Assembly: GCF_001611795.1 (NCBI RefSeq)
Contig: NZ_CP015098.1
Location: 6,510,001 to 6,574,000, forward strand
DNA length: 64,000 nucleotides
DNA from: Streptomyces qaidamensis
GTDB taxonomy: Bacteria; Actinomycetota; Actinomycetes; Streptomycetales; Streptomycetaceae
Direction: 5' to 3'
A model generated the notes under the pieces. That model searched no databases and was not told the DNA's origin. It saw only the letters and a list, made by a program, of their open reading frames with translations. How positions within the stretch are numbered: position 1 is the stretch's first letter; each line of letters starts with the position of its first letter. A program made the position numbers and the translations under genes. Shown here piece after piece: positions 1 to 8,002 of the stretch.

Positions 1-1
1 C

Positions 2-421
2 CACGCCCTCGTCGCGGCCCGGCTCCGGGACACGGACCGCGTCGCCCACGCCCTCGGCCAGGTCCTGGACGGCGACTTCTTCCACGCCTCCCTGATGAGC
101 GCCCATTACCCGAAGCGCGACGTCTACAACGCCGACGCCGCGCACACCCTGCCCGCCGTGCTCATCGAGATGCTCGTCCAGTCGACCCCCGACCGGCTGG
201 TCCTGCTGCCCGCGCTGCCGTCGGTGTACCCCGAGGGCGCCCTGCGCGGGGTGCGCACCCGGTTCGGGGCCGAGCTCGACCTCACCTGGACGCGGGACGG
301 TGCCACCGCCGTCATCAGGCCCGGCCGCACCCACCGCGTCGAACTTCGGACTTCCTCCGGCGCAGAATCCCTCCACCTGGTCGCCGGAGAAGACCACCTC
401 CTCACCCTGAGGACGTGGTAG
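2..421 (+). CDS. GH95-type alpha-L-fucosidase, C-terminal end (5' truncated by the window)
   Basis: The open frame runs in from before the window, so only the last 139 residues are visible. The stretch with 'VLIEMLVQS' followed by 'LVLLPALPS' and then 'GALRGVRTRFGAELDLTW' matches the end of the catalytic (alpha/alpha)6 barrel and the start of the C-terminal beta domain of family GH95 alpha-L-fucosidases/galactosidases (family knowledge). Catalytic residues lie upstream and cannot be checked. It ends 35 nt before a secreted GH12 enzyme on the same strand, so the two may be expressed together. A GH95 enzyme would remove terminal fucose or galactose from plant glycans such as xyloglucan. The family call is good; substrate is inference. 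Confidence 0.72.
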   Translation, partial: HALVAARLRDTDRVAHALGQVLDGDFFHASLMSAHYPKRDVYNADAAHTLPAVLIEMLVQSTPDRLVLLPALPSVYPEGALRGVRTRFGAELDLTWTRDGATAVIRPGRTHRVELRTSSGAESLHLVAGEDHLLTLRTW

Positions 422-456
422 TTCCCCCCATCCCCCCCCCCCATGGAAGGGACACC

Positions 457-1170
457 ATGGCATCACGCACGCTGAGCAGGGTCACCAAGGCCCTGCTGGC
501 CCCCGCCCTGGCCCTCGGCGCCACCGTCGGCCTCGCCTCGGCCCCCGCCTCCGCCGCCGTCTGGAACTCCTGCGACCAGTGGGGCCAGACCAACCTGAAC
601 GGCTACACGCTCTACAACAACATCTGGGGCAGTGGCGCCGGCAGCCAGTGCATCTGGGCCAACTCCGGTACCAACTGGGGCGTCTGGGCCAACCACCCCA
701 ACACCGGCGGCATCAAGTCCTACCCGAACCAGACGAAGGCGATCAACAAGTCGATCACCTCGCTGCGCTCGCTCTCCAGCAGCTACAACGTCAGCGTCCC
801 GTCGTCCGGCGCGTACAACACGTCGTACGACATCTGGGACACCGACCACGACTACGAGATCATGCTCTGGGTCAACAAGACCGGGCCCGTCGGCCCGATC
901 GGCTCCTCGCAGGGCAGCGTCAGCCTCGGCGGCCACTCCTGGAACGTCTTCAAGGGCACCAACGGCGCCAACGAGGTGTTCTCGTTCATCCGCACCTCCA
1001 ACTCCAGCTCCGGCACCGTGAACATCCTGCCGATCCTGAAGTGGATCAAGGACACGAAGAAGTGGATGGGCAACGAGACGATCGGTGACGTGCAGTTCGG
1101 CTACGAGGTCACCTCGTCGTCCGGCGGGCTGAACTTCACCACCAACAACCTGACGGTCAGCAGCAGCTGA
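457..1170 (+). CDS. secreted GH12 endo-beta-1,4-glucanase / xyloglucanase
   Basis: 237 residues. The ATG at 457 follows GGAAGGGAC and begins a clear Sec signal peptide (Arg, Lys, hydrophobic core, ASA-A cleavage near residue 30); an in-frame start 42 nt upstream lacks this spacing. The mature enzyme is about the size of a single-domain GH12 enzyme, rich in Trp, Asn, Ser and Gly, with no carbohydrate-binding module. The GH12 nucleophile signature is seen as 'DYEIMLWV' (Glu134), and the late Glu217 in 'FGYEVTSSSGG' is the expected acid/base. GH12 enzymes cut internal beta-1,4-glucan bonds in cellulose or xyloglucan outside the cell by a retaining mechanism. Neighbouring GH95 and GH31 genes favour xyloglucan as the natural substrate, which is inference. 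Confidence 0.85.
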   Translation: MASRTLSRVTKALLAPALALGATVGLASAPASAAVWNSCDQWGQTNLNGYTLYNNIWGSGAGSQCIWANSGTNWGVWANHPNTGGIKSYPNQTKAINKSITSLRSLSSSYNVSVPSSGAYNTSYDIWDTDHDYEIMLWVNKTGPVGPIGSSQGSVSLGGHSWNVFKGTNGANEVFSFIRTSNSSSGTVNILPILKWIKDTKKWMGNETIGDVQFGYEVTSSSGGLNFTTNNLTVSSS

Positions 1171-1201
1171 TCCGTCGCGGGGGCCGGGGCCGGCCGTGCC
1201 G

Positions 1202-2389
1202 TCAGGCGCGGTCGACCCCGGCCCGCAGCACGTTGTAGTCCGCGAAGGCCGACTCGACCTCGTCGCGGGTCAGGCCGTAGCGGGACAGGTCGTAGGTGTG
1301 CTTGCGGGTGCCCTTGGGGCGGTCGACGGCCGCGGGGAGGCGGGCCGCGTCGGTCTCGGTCCACGGGGCGCCGACGGCGGCGTAGAGCTTCGGCGCGCCG
1401 GACGCCGGGTCGGAACCGAGCCAGGCGTACGGGGCGTCCACCAACTGCTCCGGCGGGATGGCCGCCCGGGCCGCGAGGCCGCGCGTCATGGCCCGGCTCA
1501 GCAGCTCCAGCCAGGTGGCTCCGATGCCGGCCAGGTCGACGGGGCGGGTGCTGACGGCCATGCCGTGCTCGATCAGGGAGCAGAAGGACGCCACGACGGT
1601 CACCGGATCGCGGTGGCACCACACGATCGTCGCGTCGGGGAACACCGTCAGCAGCGCGTCCAGGTTCTCCAGGTGCATGGGGGACTTGAGCATCCAGCGC
1701 CGCCGCGGACGGCCGTGCTGGAGCACCTGGTAGACCTGCTTGAGGTACCGGTAGTCGGCGGTGAAGTCCCGCGCGCAGTGCCAGGCCCGGTACTCGGGGA
1801 TGCGCGCCTGGGAGAACGGCATCAGGGCGTGCGGCAGCGCGAACGTGCACTCCTCCGGGCCCTCGGCGGCCATCGCGTGGATGTCGCGGAAGCGCGGCGC
1901 GAACAGGTCCGTGCCCCGGACCATCCGCCGCCCGGCCGCGATCGCCCTGCGCCGCTCCCGGGGCGGCAACTCCAGGTCCGGCGCCAGCAGTTCCCACAGC
2001 AGGGGGCTGCGGTGCTCCTCGGAGATCGACAGCACCGAGTGCGTGACGGTGGTCGCGGTGCGGGGCAGCCCCACGACGAACACCGGCTTCTCGACGGGTT
2101 CCCGCTCGATCTCCGGGTGCTCGGCGATCAGCCGCCGCACCCGCGCCCGGTTGGCGAGATGCCGCCGGACGTGCCCCTGCGCGGCCTGCCAGCCGACCGG
2201 GGTGAGGTGCTCCGCCTTCGCCCACCAGCCCAGCAGGGCCCGGAAGCCGTCGACGAACTCCCGGTCTCCCGGCGCCTCACCGGCCTCCACCACGATGCGG
2301 TCGAAGACCCGGCCGGGATCATGACGGGACCCGAAGGCCGGCCGCAGCAGCAGACCGGCCACGGTGAGGGCGAGCGGTGAAGAGGCCAC
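1202..2389 (-). CDS. sulfotransferase family protein (PAPS-dependent)
   Basis: 395 residues. The PAPS 5'-phosphosulfate loop is visible as 'VFVVGLPRTATT' (about 103-114; most relatives have G where this has A before TT), and the 3'-phosphate binding segment as 'IVWCHRDPVTVVAS' (about 255-268, with His259-Arg260-Asp261). 'LKSPMHLENLDAL' between them is typical of the bacterial Sulfotransfer_3 group. No signal peptide, so a cytoplasmic enzyme moving sulfate onto an unidentified acceptor. It lies 100 nt downstream of the GH31 gene on the same strand and could be the last gene of a lacI-GH31-sulfotransferase unit; its 3' end converges on the GH12 gene. Fold call firm, substrate unknown. Confidence 0.8.
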   Translation of the reverse strand: MASSPLALTVAGLLLRPAFGSRHDPGRVFDRIVVEAGEAPGDREFVDGFRALLGWWAKAEHLTPVGWQAAQGHVRRHLANRARVRRLIAEHPEIEREPVEKPVFVVGLPRTATTVTHSVLSISEEHRSPLLWELLAPDLELPPRERRRAIAAGRRMVRGTDLFAPRFRDIHAMAAEGPEECTFALPHALMPFSQARIPEYRAWHCARDFTADYRYLKQVYQVLQHGRPRRRWMLKSPMHLENLDALLTVFPDATIVWCHRDPVTVVASFCSLIEHGMAVSTRPVDLAGIGATWLELLSRAMTRGLAARAAIPPEQLVDAPYAWLGSDPASGAPKLYAAVGAPWTETDAARLPAAVDRPKGTRKHTYDLSRYGLTRDEVESAFADYNVLRAGVDRA

Positions 2390-2489
2390 GCCAAGACCCT
2401 ATCCACCGAACTGCTCCTTGTCGCAGGTGAGTTGGGGAGACGGCCGGAACCCGACTGCGGCCCGCGCCCCGGCCGTCCCCTCCGCACGG

Positions 2490-4532
2490 CTACTCCGCTA
2501 CAGGCAGCCGTGCCCCGTCCCGCAGGAACAGCGGGATGCGGTCCAGCGGGGCGTCGACCGTCACGGCCCGGCCGCCCTCGTACGTCTCACCCGTCCACGC
2601 GTCCGTCCAGGACGCCCCGGCCGGCAGGTACGCCGTACGGGCGGTGGCGCCGGCCGTCAGCACCGGGGCGACCAGCAGGTCGGGGCCGAACAGGTAGGAG
2701 TCGTCGACCGACCAGGCCGCCTGGTCGTCGGGGAACTCCAGGAACAGCGGCCGCATCACCGGCAGGCCCTCCTCGTGGGCCGCCCGCATCACGTCCATAA
2801 CGTACGGCTTCAGCCGCTCGCGCAGCCGCAGGTACCGCTCCAGGATCGCCCCGGCCTCCTCGCCGTACGACCACACCTCGTTCGGGCCGCCCGTCATCTC
2901 CGGGCCCAGCGGCATGCCAGGGTCGCGGAAGCCGTGCAGCCGCATCAGCGGGGACAGCGCGCCGAACTGGAACCAGCGGACCATCACCTCCCGGTAGGCC
3001 GGGTCGTCCGGGTCGCCGCCGTGGAAGCCGCCGATGTCGGTGTTCCACCACGGGATGCCCGACAGGGCGGTGTTGAGGCCGGCCGCGATCTGGCGGCGCA
3101 GGGTCGGGAAGTCCGTGCCGATGTCACCGGACCACAGGGCGGCGCCGTAGCGCTGACTGCCCGCCCACGCCGAGCGGTTGAGGGTGACGATCTCCTCCTC
3201 GCCGGTGGCGGCCAGGCCCTCGTAGAACGTGCGGGCGTTCTCCGCCGGGTAGGCGTTGCCGACCTCCAGGCCCGGGCCCGCCCAGTAGCGCAGGTTCTCC
3301 TGGAAGCCGGGCTTCAGCTCCGGCTCGCAGGCGTCCAGCCAGAACGCCGTGATGCCGTACGGGTCGAGGTAGTTCTCCTTCACCTTCGACCACACGAACT
3401 CCCGGGCCTCCGGGTTGGTGGCGTCGTAGAAGGCCACCTGGACGGTGGAGGCGACCTCCTTGTCGGGCCAGTCGGCGTGCGCCATCGGCCCGTACTGGGT
3501 GCCGATGAACCAGCCGCGCTGCTCCAGGACGGGGTGGTTCTCGCTGAGCGGCGACACCGATGGCCAGACGCTCACCACCAGCTTGATGCCGAGCTCCTCC
3601 AGCTCGCGCACCATCGCCGCCGGGTCCGGCCACTCCTTCGGGTCGAACTTCCAGTCGCCCAGGTGCGTCCAGTGGAAGAAGTCGCAGACGATCGCCGAGA
3701 TGGGCAGCCCCCGCCGCTTGTACTCCCGGGCCACCGCCATCAGTTCGTCCTGGGTGCGGTAGCGCAGCTTGCACTGCCAGAAGCCCGCCGCCCACTCCGG
3801 CAGCATCGGGCTGCGGCCGGTCACCGCGCTGTAGCGGCGCTGGCCGTCGGCCGGATCGCCCGCCGTGATCCAGTAGTCGATCTGCCGGGCCGAGTCGGCG
3901 ACCCAGCGGGTGCCGTTGTGCGCCAGCTCCACCCGGCCGATCGCCGGGTTGTTCCACAGCAGGGTGTAGCCACGGCTGGAGCTGAGCACCGGGATGCCGA
4001 CCTCGGCGTTGCGCTGGACCAGGTCCAGGACCAGGCCCTTCTGGTCGAGGCGCCCGTGCTGGTGCTGGCCGAGGCCGTACAGCTTCTCGTCGTCGTAGGC
4101 GGCGAACCGCTGCTCCAGGCGGTGGTGGCCGTTGCCGACGGCCGTGTAGAGGCGGGAGCCGGGCCACCAGAAGTGGGCGCGGTCCTCGGCGAGGATCTCC
4201 TCGGAGTCCTCCGTGCGCAGGAAGCGGATCAGACCCTCGGCGCTCACCTCGACGGTGAGCGCGCCGACGGTCAGCTGCCCGCGGCCGTCCTCGATCTTCA
4301 CCGTGGCCGCCGTCGCGGGAGCCTCGTCGAGCAGGGCGCCCGGGAGTCCTTCGAGGACCGGGCCGCCGAGCCGGGCACGTACCCGGACCGCGTCCGGACC
4401 CCACGGCTCGATCCGGAGGGTCTCCTGGCGGCCGCTCCACTCCAGCGCGCCGTCCCGCTCGCGGAACGTGCCGACGGTCGGGGAGGACTGCGCCAGGCTC
4501 ACCTGGGGCTGGGTTTCAGCAGGCTTGTTCAC
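2490..4532 (-). CDS. GH31 glycosidase, alpha-xylosidase-like
   Basis: 680 residues, cytoplasmic (no signal peptide). The GH31 nucleophile segment reads 'FWLDACEPE' with Asp400, the WLDxxEPE form found in XylS/YicI-type alpha-xylosidases rather than the WxDMNE of alpha-glucosidases. Asp470 in 'LWSGDIGTDF' is the expected acid/base. The N-terminal galactose-mutarotase-like beta domain covers about residues 1-240, the TIM barrel about 240-580, then C-terminal beta domains. It starts 71 nt after the lacI stop on the same strand with no operator in between, so it is probably in the regulator's operon. Likely role: trimming alpha-linked xylose (or glucose) from imported oligosaccharides. Alpha-glucosidase activity cannot be excluded. 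Confidence 0.85.
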   Translation of the reverse strand: MNKPAETQPQVSLAQSSPTVGTFRERDGALEWSGRQETLRIEPWGPDAVRVRARLGGPVLEGLPGALLDEAPATAATVKIEDGRGQLTVGALTVEVSAEGLIRFLRTEDSEEILAEDRAHFWWPGSRLYTAVGNGHHRLEQRFAAYDDEKLYGLGQHQHGRLDQKGLVLDLVQRNAEVGIPVLSSSRGYTLLWNNPAIGRVELAHNGTRWVADSARQIDYWITAGDPADGQRRYSAVTGRSPMLPEWAAGFWQCKLRYRTQDELMAVAREYKRRGLPISAIVCDFFHWTHLGDWKFDPKEWPDPAAMVRELEELGIKLVVSVWPSVSPLSENHPVLEQRGWFIGTQYGPMAHADWPDKEVASTVQVAFYDATNPEAREFVWSKVKENYLDPYGITAFWLDACEPELKPGFQENLRYWAGPGLEVGNAYPAENARTFYEGLAATGEEEIVTLNRSAWAGSQRYGAALWSGDIGTDFPTLRRQIAAGLNTALSGIPWWNTDIGGFHGGDPDDPAYREVMVRWFQFGALSPLMRLHGFRDPGMPLGPEMTGGPNEVWSYGEEAGAILERYLRLRERLKPYVMDVMRAAHEEGLPVMRPLFLEFPDDQAAWSVDDSYLFGPDLLVAPVLTAGATARTAYLPAGASWTDAWTGETYEGGRAVTVDAPLDRIPLFLRDGARLPVAE

Positions 4533-4603
4533 GAGGCGGGCTCCTGTGCGGAAGCAGACATGGGGGTGCCCCGGAAGGGGCGCTGTTCAATGGCAGGGAG
4601 TGA

Positions 4604-5617
4604 CTACGACCGGCTCGGCGCCGGCCCCGTGCTCCCCCGGACCGTCAGCTCGGGCGCGATCAGCACGACGTCGTCGCTGCCGCGCCCGTCGAGCTTGGCC
4701 ACCAGGTGCTCCACGGCGTGCCGCCCCATCTCCTGCGCGGGGATGGCCACCGACGTGAGTCGCACCGAGGCCTGCATCGCGACCTGGTCCGGGCAGACCG
4801 CGACCACCGACACGTCCTCCGGCACGGCCCGGCCCTGCTGCCGCAGCAGCGCGAGCAGCGGCTCCACCGCCGACTCGTTCTGCACGATGAGCCCCGAGGT
4901 GTCCGGGCGCTCGTCGAGGATCCGCGCGAGCGTCACCGCCATCGCGTCGTACCCGCCCTCGCACGGCCGGTGCAGCAGCCGCACGCCCAGCTCCCGGGAA
5001 CGGGTCCTGAGCCCGTCCAGGGTGCGTTCGGCGAAGCCGGTGTGCCGCTCGTAGACGGCAGGAGCCTCCCCGACGACGGCGATGTCCTGGTGCCCCTGCT
5101 TGGCCAGGTGCTCCACGCACAGCGCGCCCGTCGCCCGGAAGTCCAGATCGACGCAGGTCAGCCCCGCGGTGTCGGCGGGCAGCCCGATCAGCACGGACGG
5201 CTGGTCCGTCGCGCGCAGCAGCGGCAGCCGCTCGTCGTCGAGCTCGACGTCCATCAGGATCATCCCGTCGGCGATCCCGCTGCCCGCCACGCGGCGCACC
5301 GCGTCGGGGCCCTCCTCGCCGGTGAGCAGCAGCACGTCGTACCCGTGGGCGCGGGCGGAGGTCGCCACGGCGATGGCGATCTCCATCATCACGGGCACGT
5401 ACATGTCCGTGCGCAGCGGGACCATCAGCGCGATGATGTTCGACTTGCTGCTGGCCAGGGCACGGGCCCCGGCGTTCGGGTGGTACCCGAGCTCGCGGAT
5501 GCTCCGCTCGACCCGCTGCCGGGTGTTCGCGGAGATGGACCGCTTGCCGCTGAGGACATAGCTCACCGTGCTCGCCGAGACTCCGGCGTGCTGGGCGACC
5601 TCGGCGAGGGTGACCAT
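4604..5617 (-). CDS. LacI-family transcriptional regulator
   Basis: 337 residues from the ATG at 5617, chosen because GGAG lies 6 nt upstream; the open frame continues far upstream antisense to the acyl-CoA dehydrogenase, but that part is not coding. The N-terminal LacI helix-turn-helix is 'LAEVAQHAGVSASTVSYVL' (residues 4-22) with the hinge helix 'GARALASSKSN'. The rest is a periplasmic-binding-protein-like sugar sensor domain (about 60-330). It is the first gene of a leftward unit with GH31 and has GAAGCGCTTC palindromes directly upstream, so it probably represses itself and the glycosidase until a sugar ligand binds. Family certain; ligand inferred to be xyloglucan-derived. Confidence 0.92.
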   Translation of the reverse strand: MVTLAEVAQHAGVSASTVSYVLSGKRSISANTRQRVERSIRELGYHPNAGARALASSKSNIIALMVPLRTDMYVPVMMEIAIAVATSARAHGYDVLLLTGEEGPDAVRRVAGSGIADGMILMDVELDDERLPLLRATDQPSVLIGLPADTAGLTCVDLDFRATGALCVEHLAKQGHQDIAVVGEAPAVYERHTGFAERTLDGLRTRSRELGVRLLHRPCEGGYDAMAVTLARILDERPDTSGLIVQNESAVEPLLALLRQQGRAVPEDVSVVAVCPDQVAMQASVRLTSVAIPAQEMGRHAVEHLVAKLDGRGSDDVVLIAPELTVRGSTGPAPSRS

Positions 5618-5637
5618 CCAGCTCTCCAAGCTCTTGT

Positions 5638-5647
5638 GAAGCGCTTC
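5638..5647. promoter_or_regulatory. LacI-type operator, promoter-proximal
   Basis: Perfect 10-bp palindrome GAAGCGCTTC with a central CG, as LacI-family hinge helices prefer. It ends 20 bp from the lacI start codon, suiting autorepression of the leftward lacI-GH31 unit. A second, longer copy lies 80 bp further upstream. Confidence 0.7.
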
Positions 5648-5724
5648 GACAGTGCGCGTAGCTGATAAGGGTGGGGGAGGGTGGTTCGACAGTAGCTCCA
5701 GCAGGAGTGGGTGTCCATAGGTTG

Positions 5725-5738
5725 TCGAAGCGCTTCGA
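5725..5738. promoter_or_regulatory. LacI-type operator, distal
   Basis: Perfect 14-bp palindrome TCGAAGCGCTTCGA that contains the same GAAGCGCTTC core as the proximal site. The centres are about 89 bp apart, a distance compatible with looping by a tetrameric regulator (inference). Confidence 0.7.
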
Positions 5739-5965
5739 TGCGGATTTTCCGGAGCGCTCTCAGAGCAGGACTCGTCCACCGGGACGGCACCTCGATGCAA
5801 CACCGTCGTCGGGCGCGCGACAAGTGCCGGGCGTGCCGCGCCCCCTTCGGCTGAACGGACGCGCGAGGACTGGTGGGAGCGTCCGGATTCGGGTACCAAC
5901 GATCCAGTAGCACTGGTCGGTAACGAAACGGTCCTCCATCTTCTAGTTGCGGCGAGGTGCCCCTC

Positions 5966-7906
5966 ATGTCCGCTTCCACCACCCCTTCTTCCCGTCCCGC
6001 CGTCACCGAGCGGGAGGCCCGTGAGGTGGCGGAGGCCGCCCGGGAACAGCACTGGCGCAAGCCCAGCTTCGCCAAGGAGCTGTTCCTCGGCCGCTTCCGG
6101 CTCGACCTCATCCATCCCCACCCCCTCCCGGACGACGAGGCGGCCCAGCGCGGCGAGGAGTTCCTCGCCAAGCTCCGCGACTTCGTCGAGACGAAGGTCG
6201 ACGGGGCCCTCATCGAGCGCGAGGCCCGCATCCCCGACGAGGTGATCGACGGGCTGAAGGAGCTCGGCGCCTTCGGCATGAAGATCGACACCAAGTACGG
6301 CGGCCTCGGCCTCGGGCAGGTGTACTACAACAAGGCGCTCTCCCTGGCAGGCTCGGCCAGCGCCGCGATCGGCGTGCTGCTCTCCGCGCACCAGTCGATC
6401 GGCGTGCCCCAGCCCCTGAAACTGTTCGGCACCCAGGAGCAGCGGGAGCGCTTCCTGCCGCGCTGCGCCCGCACGGACATCAGCGCCTTCCTGCTCACCG
6501 AGCCCGACGTCGGCTCCGACCCGGCCCGCCTCGCCACCACCGCGATCCCGGACGGCGACGACTACGTCCTCGACGGCGTGAAGTTGTGGACCACCAACGG
6601 CGTCGTCGCCGACCTGCTGGTCGTCATGGCCCGGGTCCCGAAGAGCGAGGGCCACCGCGGCGGCATCACCGCCTTCGTCGTCGAGACGAACGCGCCGGGT
6701 GTCACCGTCGAGAACCGCAACGCCTTCATGGGCCTGCGCGGCATCGAGAACGGCGTCACCCGCTTCCACCAGGTCCGCGTCCCCGCCGCCAACCGCGTCG
6801 GCGAGGAGGGCCAGGGCCTCAAGATCGCCCTGACCACGCTCAACACCGGCAGGCTCTCCCTGCCGGCGTCCTGCGTCGCGGCCGGCAAGTGGTGCCTGAA
6901 GATCGCCCGGGAGTGGTCGGCGGCCCGCGAGCAGTGGGGCAAGCCCGTCGCGCACCACGAGGCGGTGGGCTCCAAGATCTCCTTCATCGCGGCCACCACC
7001 TTCGCCCTGGAGGCCGTGACGGACCTGGCCTCGCAGATGGCCGACGAGGACCGCAACGACATCCGCATCGAAGGCGCCCTCGCCAAGCTCTACGCCTCCG
7101 AGATGGCCTGGACGATGGCCGACGAGCTCGTCCAGATCCGCGGCGGACGCGGCTTCGAGACGGCCGAGTCCCTGAGGGCCCGCGGCGAGCGCGGCGTCCC
7201 CGCCGAACAGCTCCTGCGCGACCTGCGCATCAACCGCATCTTCGAGGGCTCCACCGAGATCATGCACCTGCTGATCGCCCGCGAGGCCGTCGACGCCCAC
7301 CTCTCGGTCGCCGGCGACCTCATCGACCCCGAGAAGTCCCTCGGCGACAAGGCCAGGGCGGGTGCGAACGCCGGCGTCTTCTACGCCAAGTGGCTGCCGA
7401 AGCTGGTCGCGGGCCCCGGCCGGCTGCCCGCCTCCTACAGCGAGTTCAAGCACGAGGTGGACCTCTCCGGGCACCTGCGCTACGTCGAGCGCACCGCCCG
7501 CAAGCTCGCCCGCTCCACCTTCTACGCCATGTCCCGCTGGCAGGGCCGGATGGAGTCCAAGCAGGGCTTCCTCGGCCGGATCGTCGACATCGGCGCCGAG
7601 CTGTTCGCCATGAGCGCGTCCTGCGTGCGGGCCGAGCTCCTGCGCAGCCAGGGCGACCACGGCCGCGAGGCCTACCAGCTCGCCGACGTCTTCTGCCGCC
7701 AGGCCAGGATCCGCGTCGAGGAGCTCTTCACCCGCCTGTGGACCAACACCGACGACCTCGACCGCAAGGTCGTCAAGGGCGTCCTGTCCGGCACGTACGA
7801 GTGGCTGGAGCAGGGCATCGTCGACCCGTCGGGCGAGGGGCCCTGGATCGCGGACGCGACACCGGGACCGTCGCAGCGGGAGAACGTCCACCGGCCCATC
7901 AGGTAG
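5966..7906 (+). CDS. acyl-CoA dehydrogenase, long VLCAD/ACAD9-like form
   Basis: 646 residues from the ATG at 5966, preceded by GAGG at 8 nt; a GTG three codons earlier overlaps that ribosome site. Acyl-CoA dehydrogenase N, middle and C domains are all present: 'TEPDVGSDPA' (from residue 178) binds FAD/substrate, 'KLWTTNG' follows, and 'RIFEGSTEI' carries Glu427 at the place of the catalytic base. A further ~200-residue helical C-terminal region follows the dehydrogenase core, as in the dimeric very-long-chain class and unlike the ~380-residue short forms. Role: FAD-dependent first step of fatty acid beta-oxidation. It stands alone between lacI and dxr and is followed by a strong hairpin. Confidence 0.88.
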   Translation: MSASTTPSSRPAVTEREAREVAEAAREQHWRKPSFAKELFLGRFRLDLIHPHPLPDDEAAQRGEEFLAKLRDFVETKVDGALIEREARIPDEVIDGLKELGAFGMKIDTKYGGLGLGQVYYNKALSLAGSASAAIGVLLSAHQSIGVPQPLKLFGTQEQRERFLPRCARTDISAFLLTEPDVGSDPARLATTAIPDGDDYVLDGVKLWTTNGVVADLLVVMARVPKSEGHRGGITAFVVETNAPGVTVENRNAFMGLRGIENGVTRFHQVRVPAANRVGEEGQGLKIALTTLNTGRLSLPASCVAAGKWCLKIAREWSAAREQWGKPVAHHEAVGSKISFIAATTFALEAVTDLASQMADEDRNDIRIEGALAKLYASEMAWTMADELVQIRGGRGFETAESLRARGERGVPAEQLLRDLRINRIFEGSTEIMHLLIAREAVDAHLSVAGDLIDPEKSLGDKARAGANAGVFYAKWLPKLVAGPGRLPASYSEFKHEVDLSGHLRYVERTARKLARSTFYAMSRWQGRMESKQGFLGRIVDIGAELFAMSASCVRAELLRSQGDHGREAYQLADVFCRQARIRVEELFTRLWTNTDDLDRKVVKGVLSGTYEWLEQGIVDPSGEGPWIADATPGPSQRENVHRPIR

Positions 7907-7912
7907 ACCCGG

Positions 7913-7957
7913 CCCTCACAGGGGCGTGCGCCGGTATGGCGCGCGCCCCCGTGAGGG
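7913..7957 (+). terminator. hairpin terminator after the acyl-CoA dehydrogenase
   Basis: CCCTCAC at 7913-7919 pairs with GTGAGGG at 7951-7957, and the inner arm GGGGCGTGCGCC pairs with GGCGCGCGCCCC with small mismatches, leaving a short loop. It starts 6 nt after the stop codon. No U-tract, as usual in Streptomyces. Confidence 0.75.
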
Positions 7958-8002
7958 GGATGCGCTGTCCTCACACACCGGCCTTACGGCAACAATGGAG
8001 CA

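Larger units (their letters stand above)
5618..5965. other. intergenic region between divergent lacI and acyl-CoA dehydrogenase genes
   Basis: 348 bp without a supportable gene. It contains the two GAAGCGCTTC operators on the lacI side. The half nearer the acyl-CoA dehydrogenase holds no obvious repeat apart from CCAGTAGCACTGG near 5905, a short inverted repeat. Promoter hexamers could not be assigned with confidence in either direction. Confidence 0.5.

Noticed and set aside
2364..5054. 896-codon open frame on the + strand opposite GH31 and lacI
   Set aside because: Arg/Pro/Gly/Ala-rich mirror frame of real genes with recognised motifs; no family pattern and no ribosome site.
5618..7891. 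The lacI frame stays open for more than 750 codons upstream on the minus strand
   Set aside because: It is antisense to a clear acyl-CoA dehydrogenase. The extension is compositionally biased (Gly, Asp, Arg, Val) as third-position GC produces, and the LacI fold begins at 5617 with a ribosome site.
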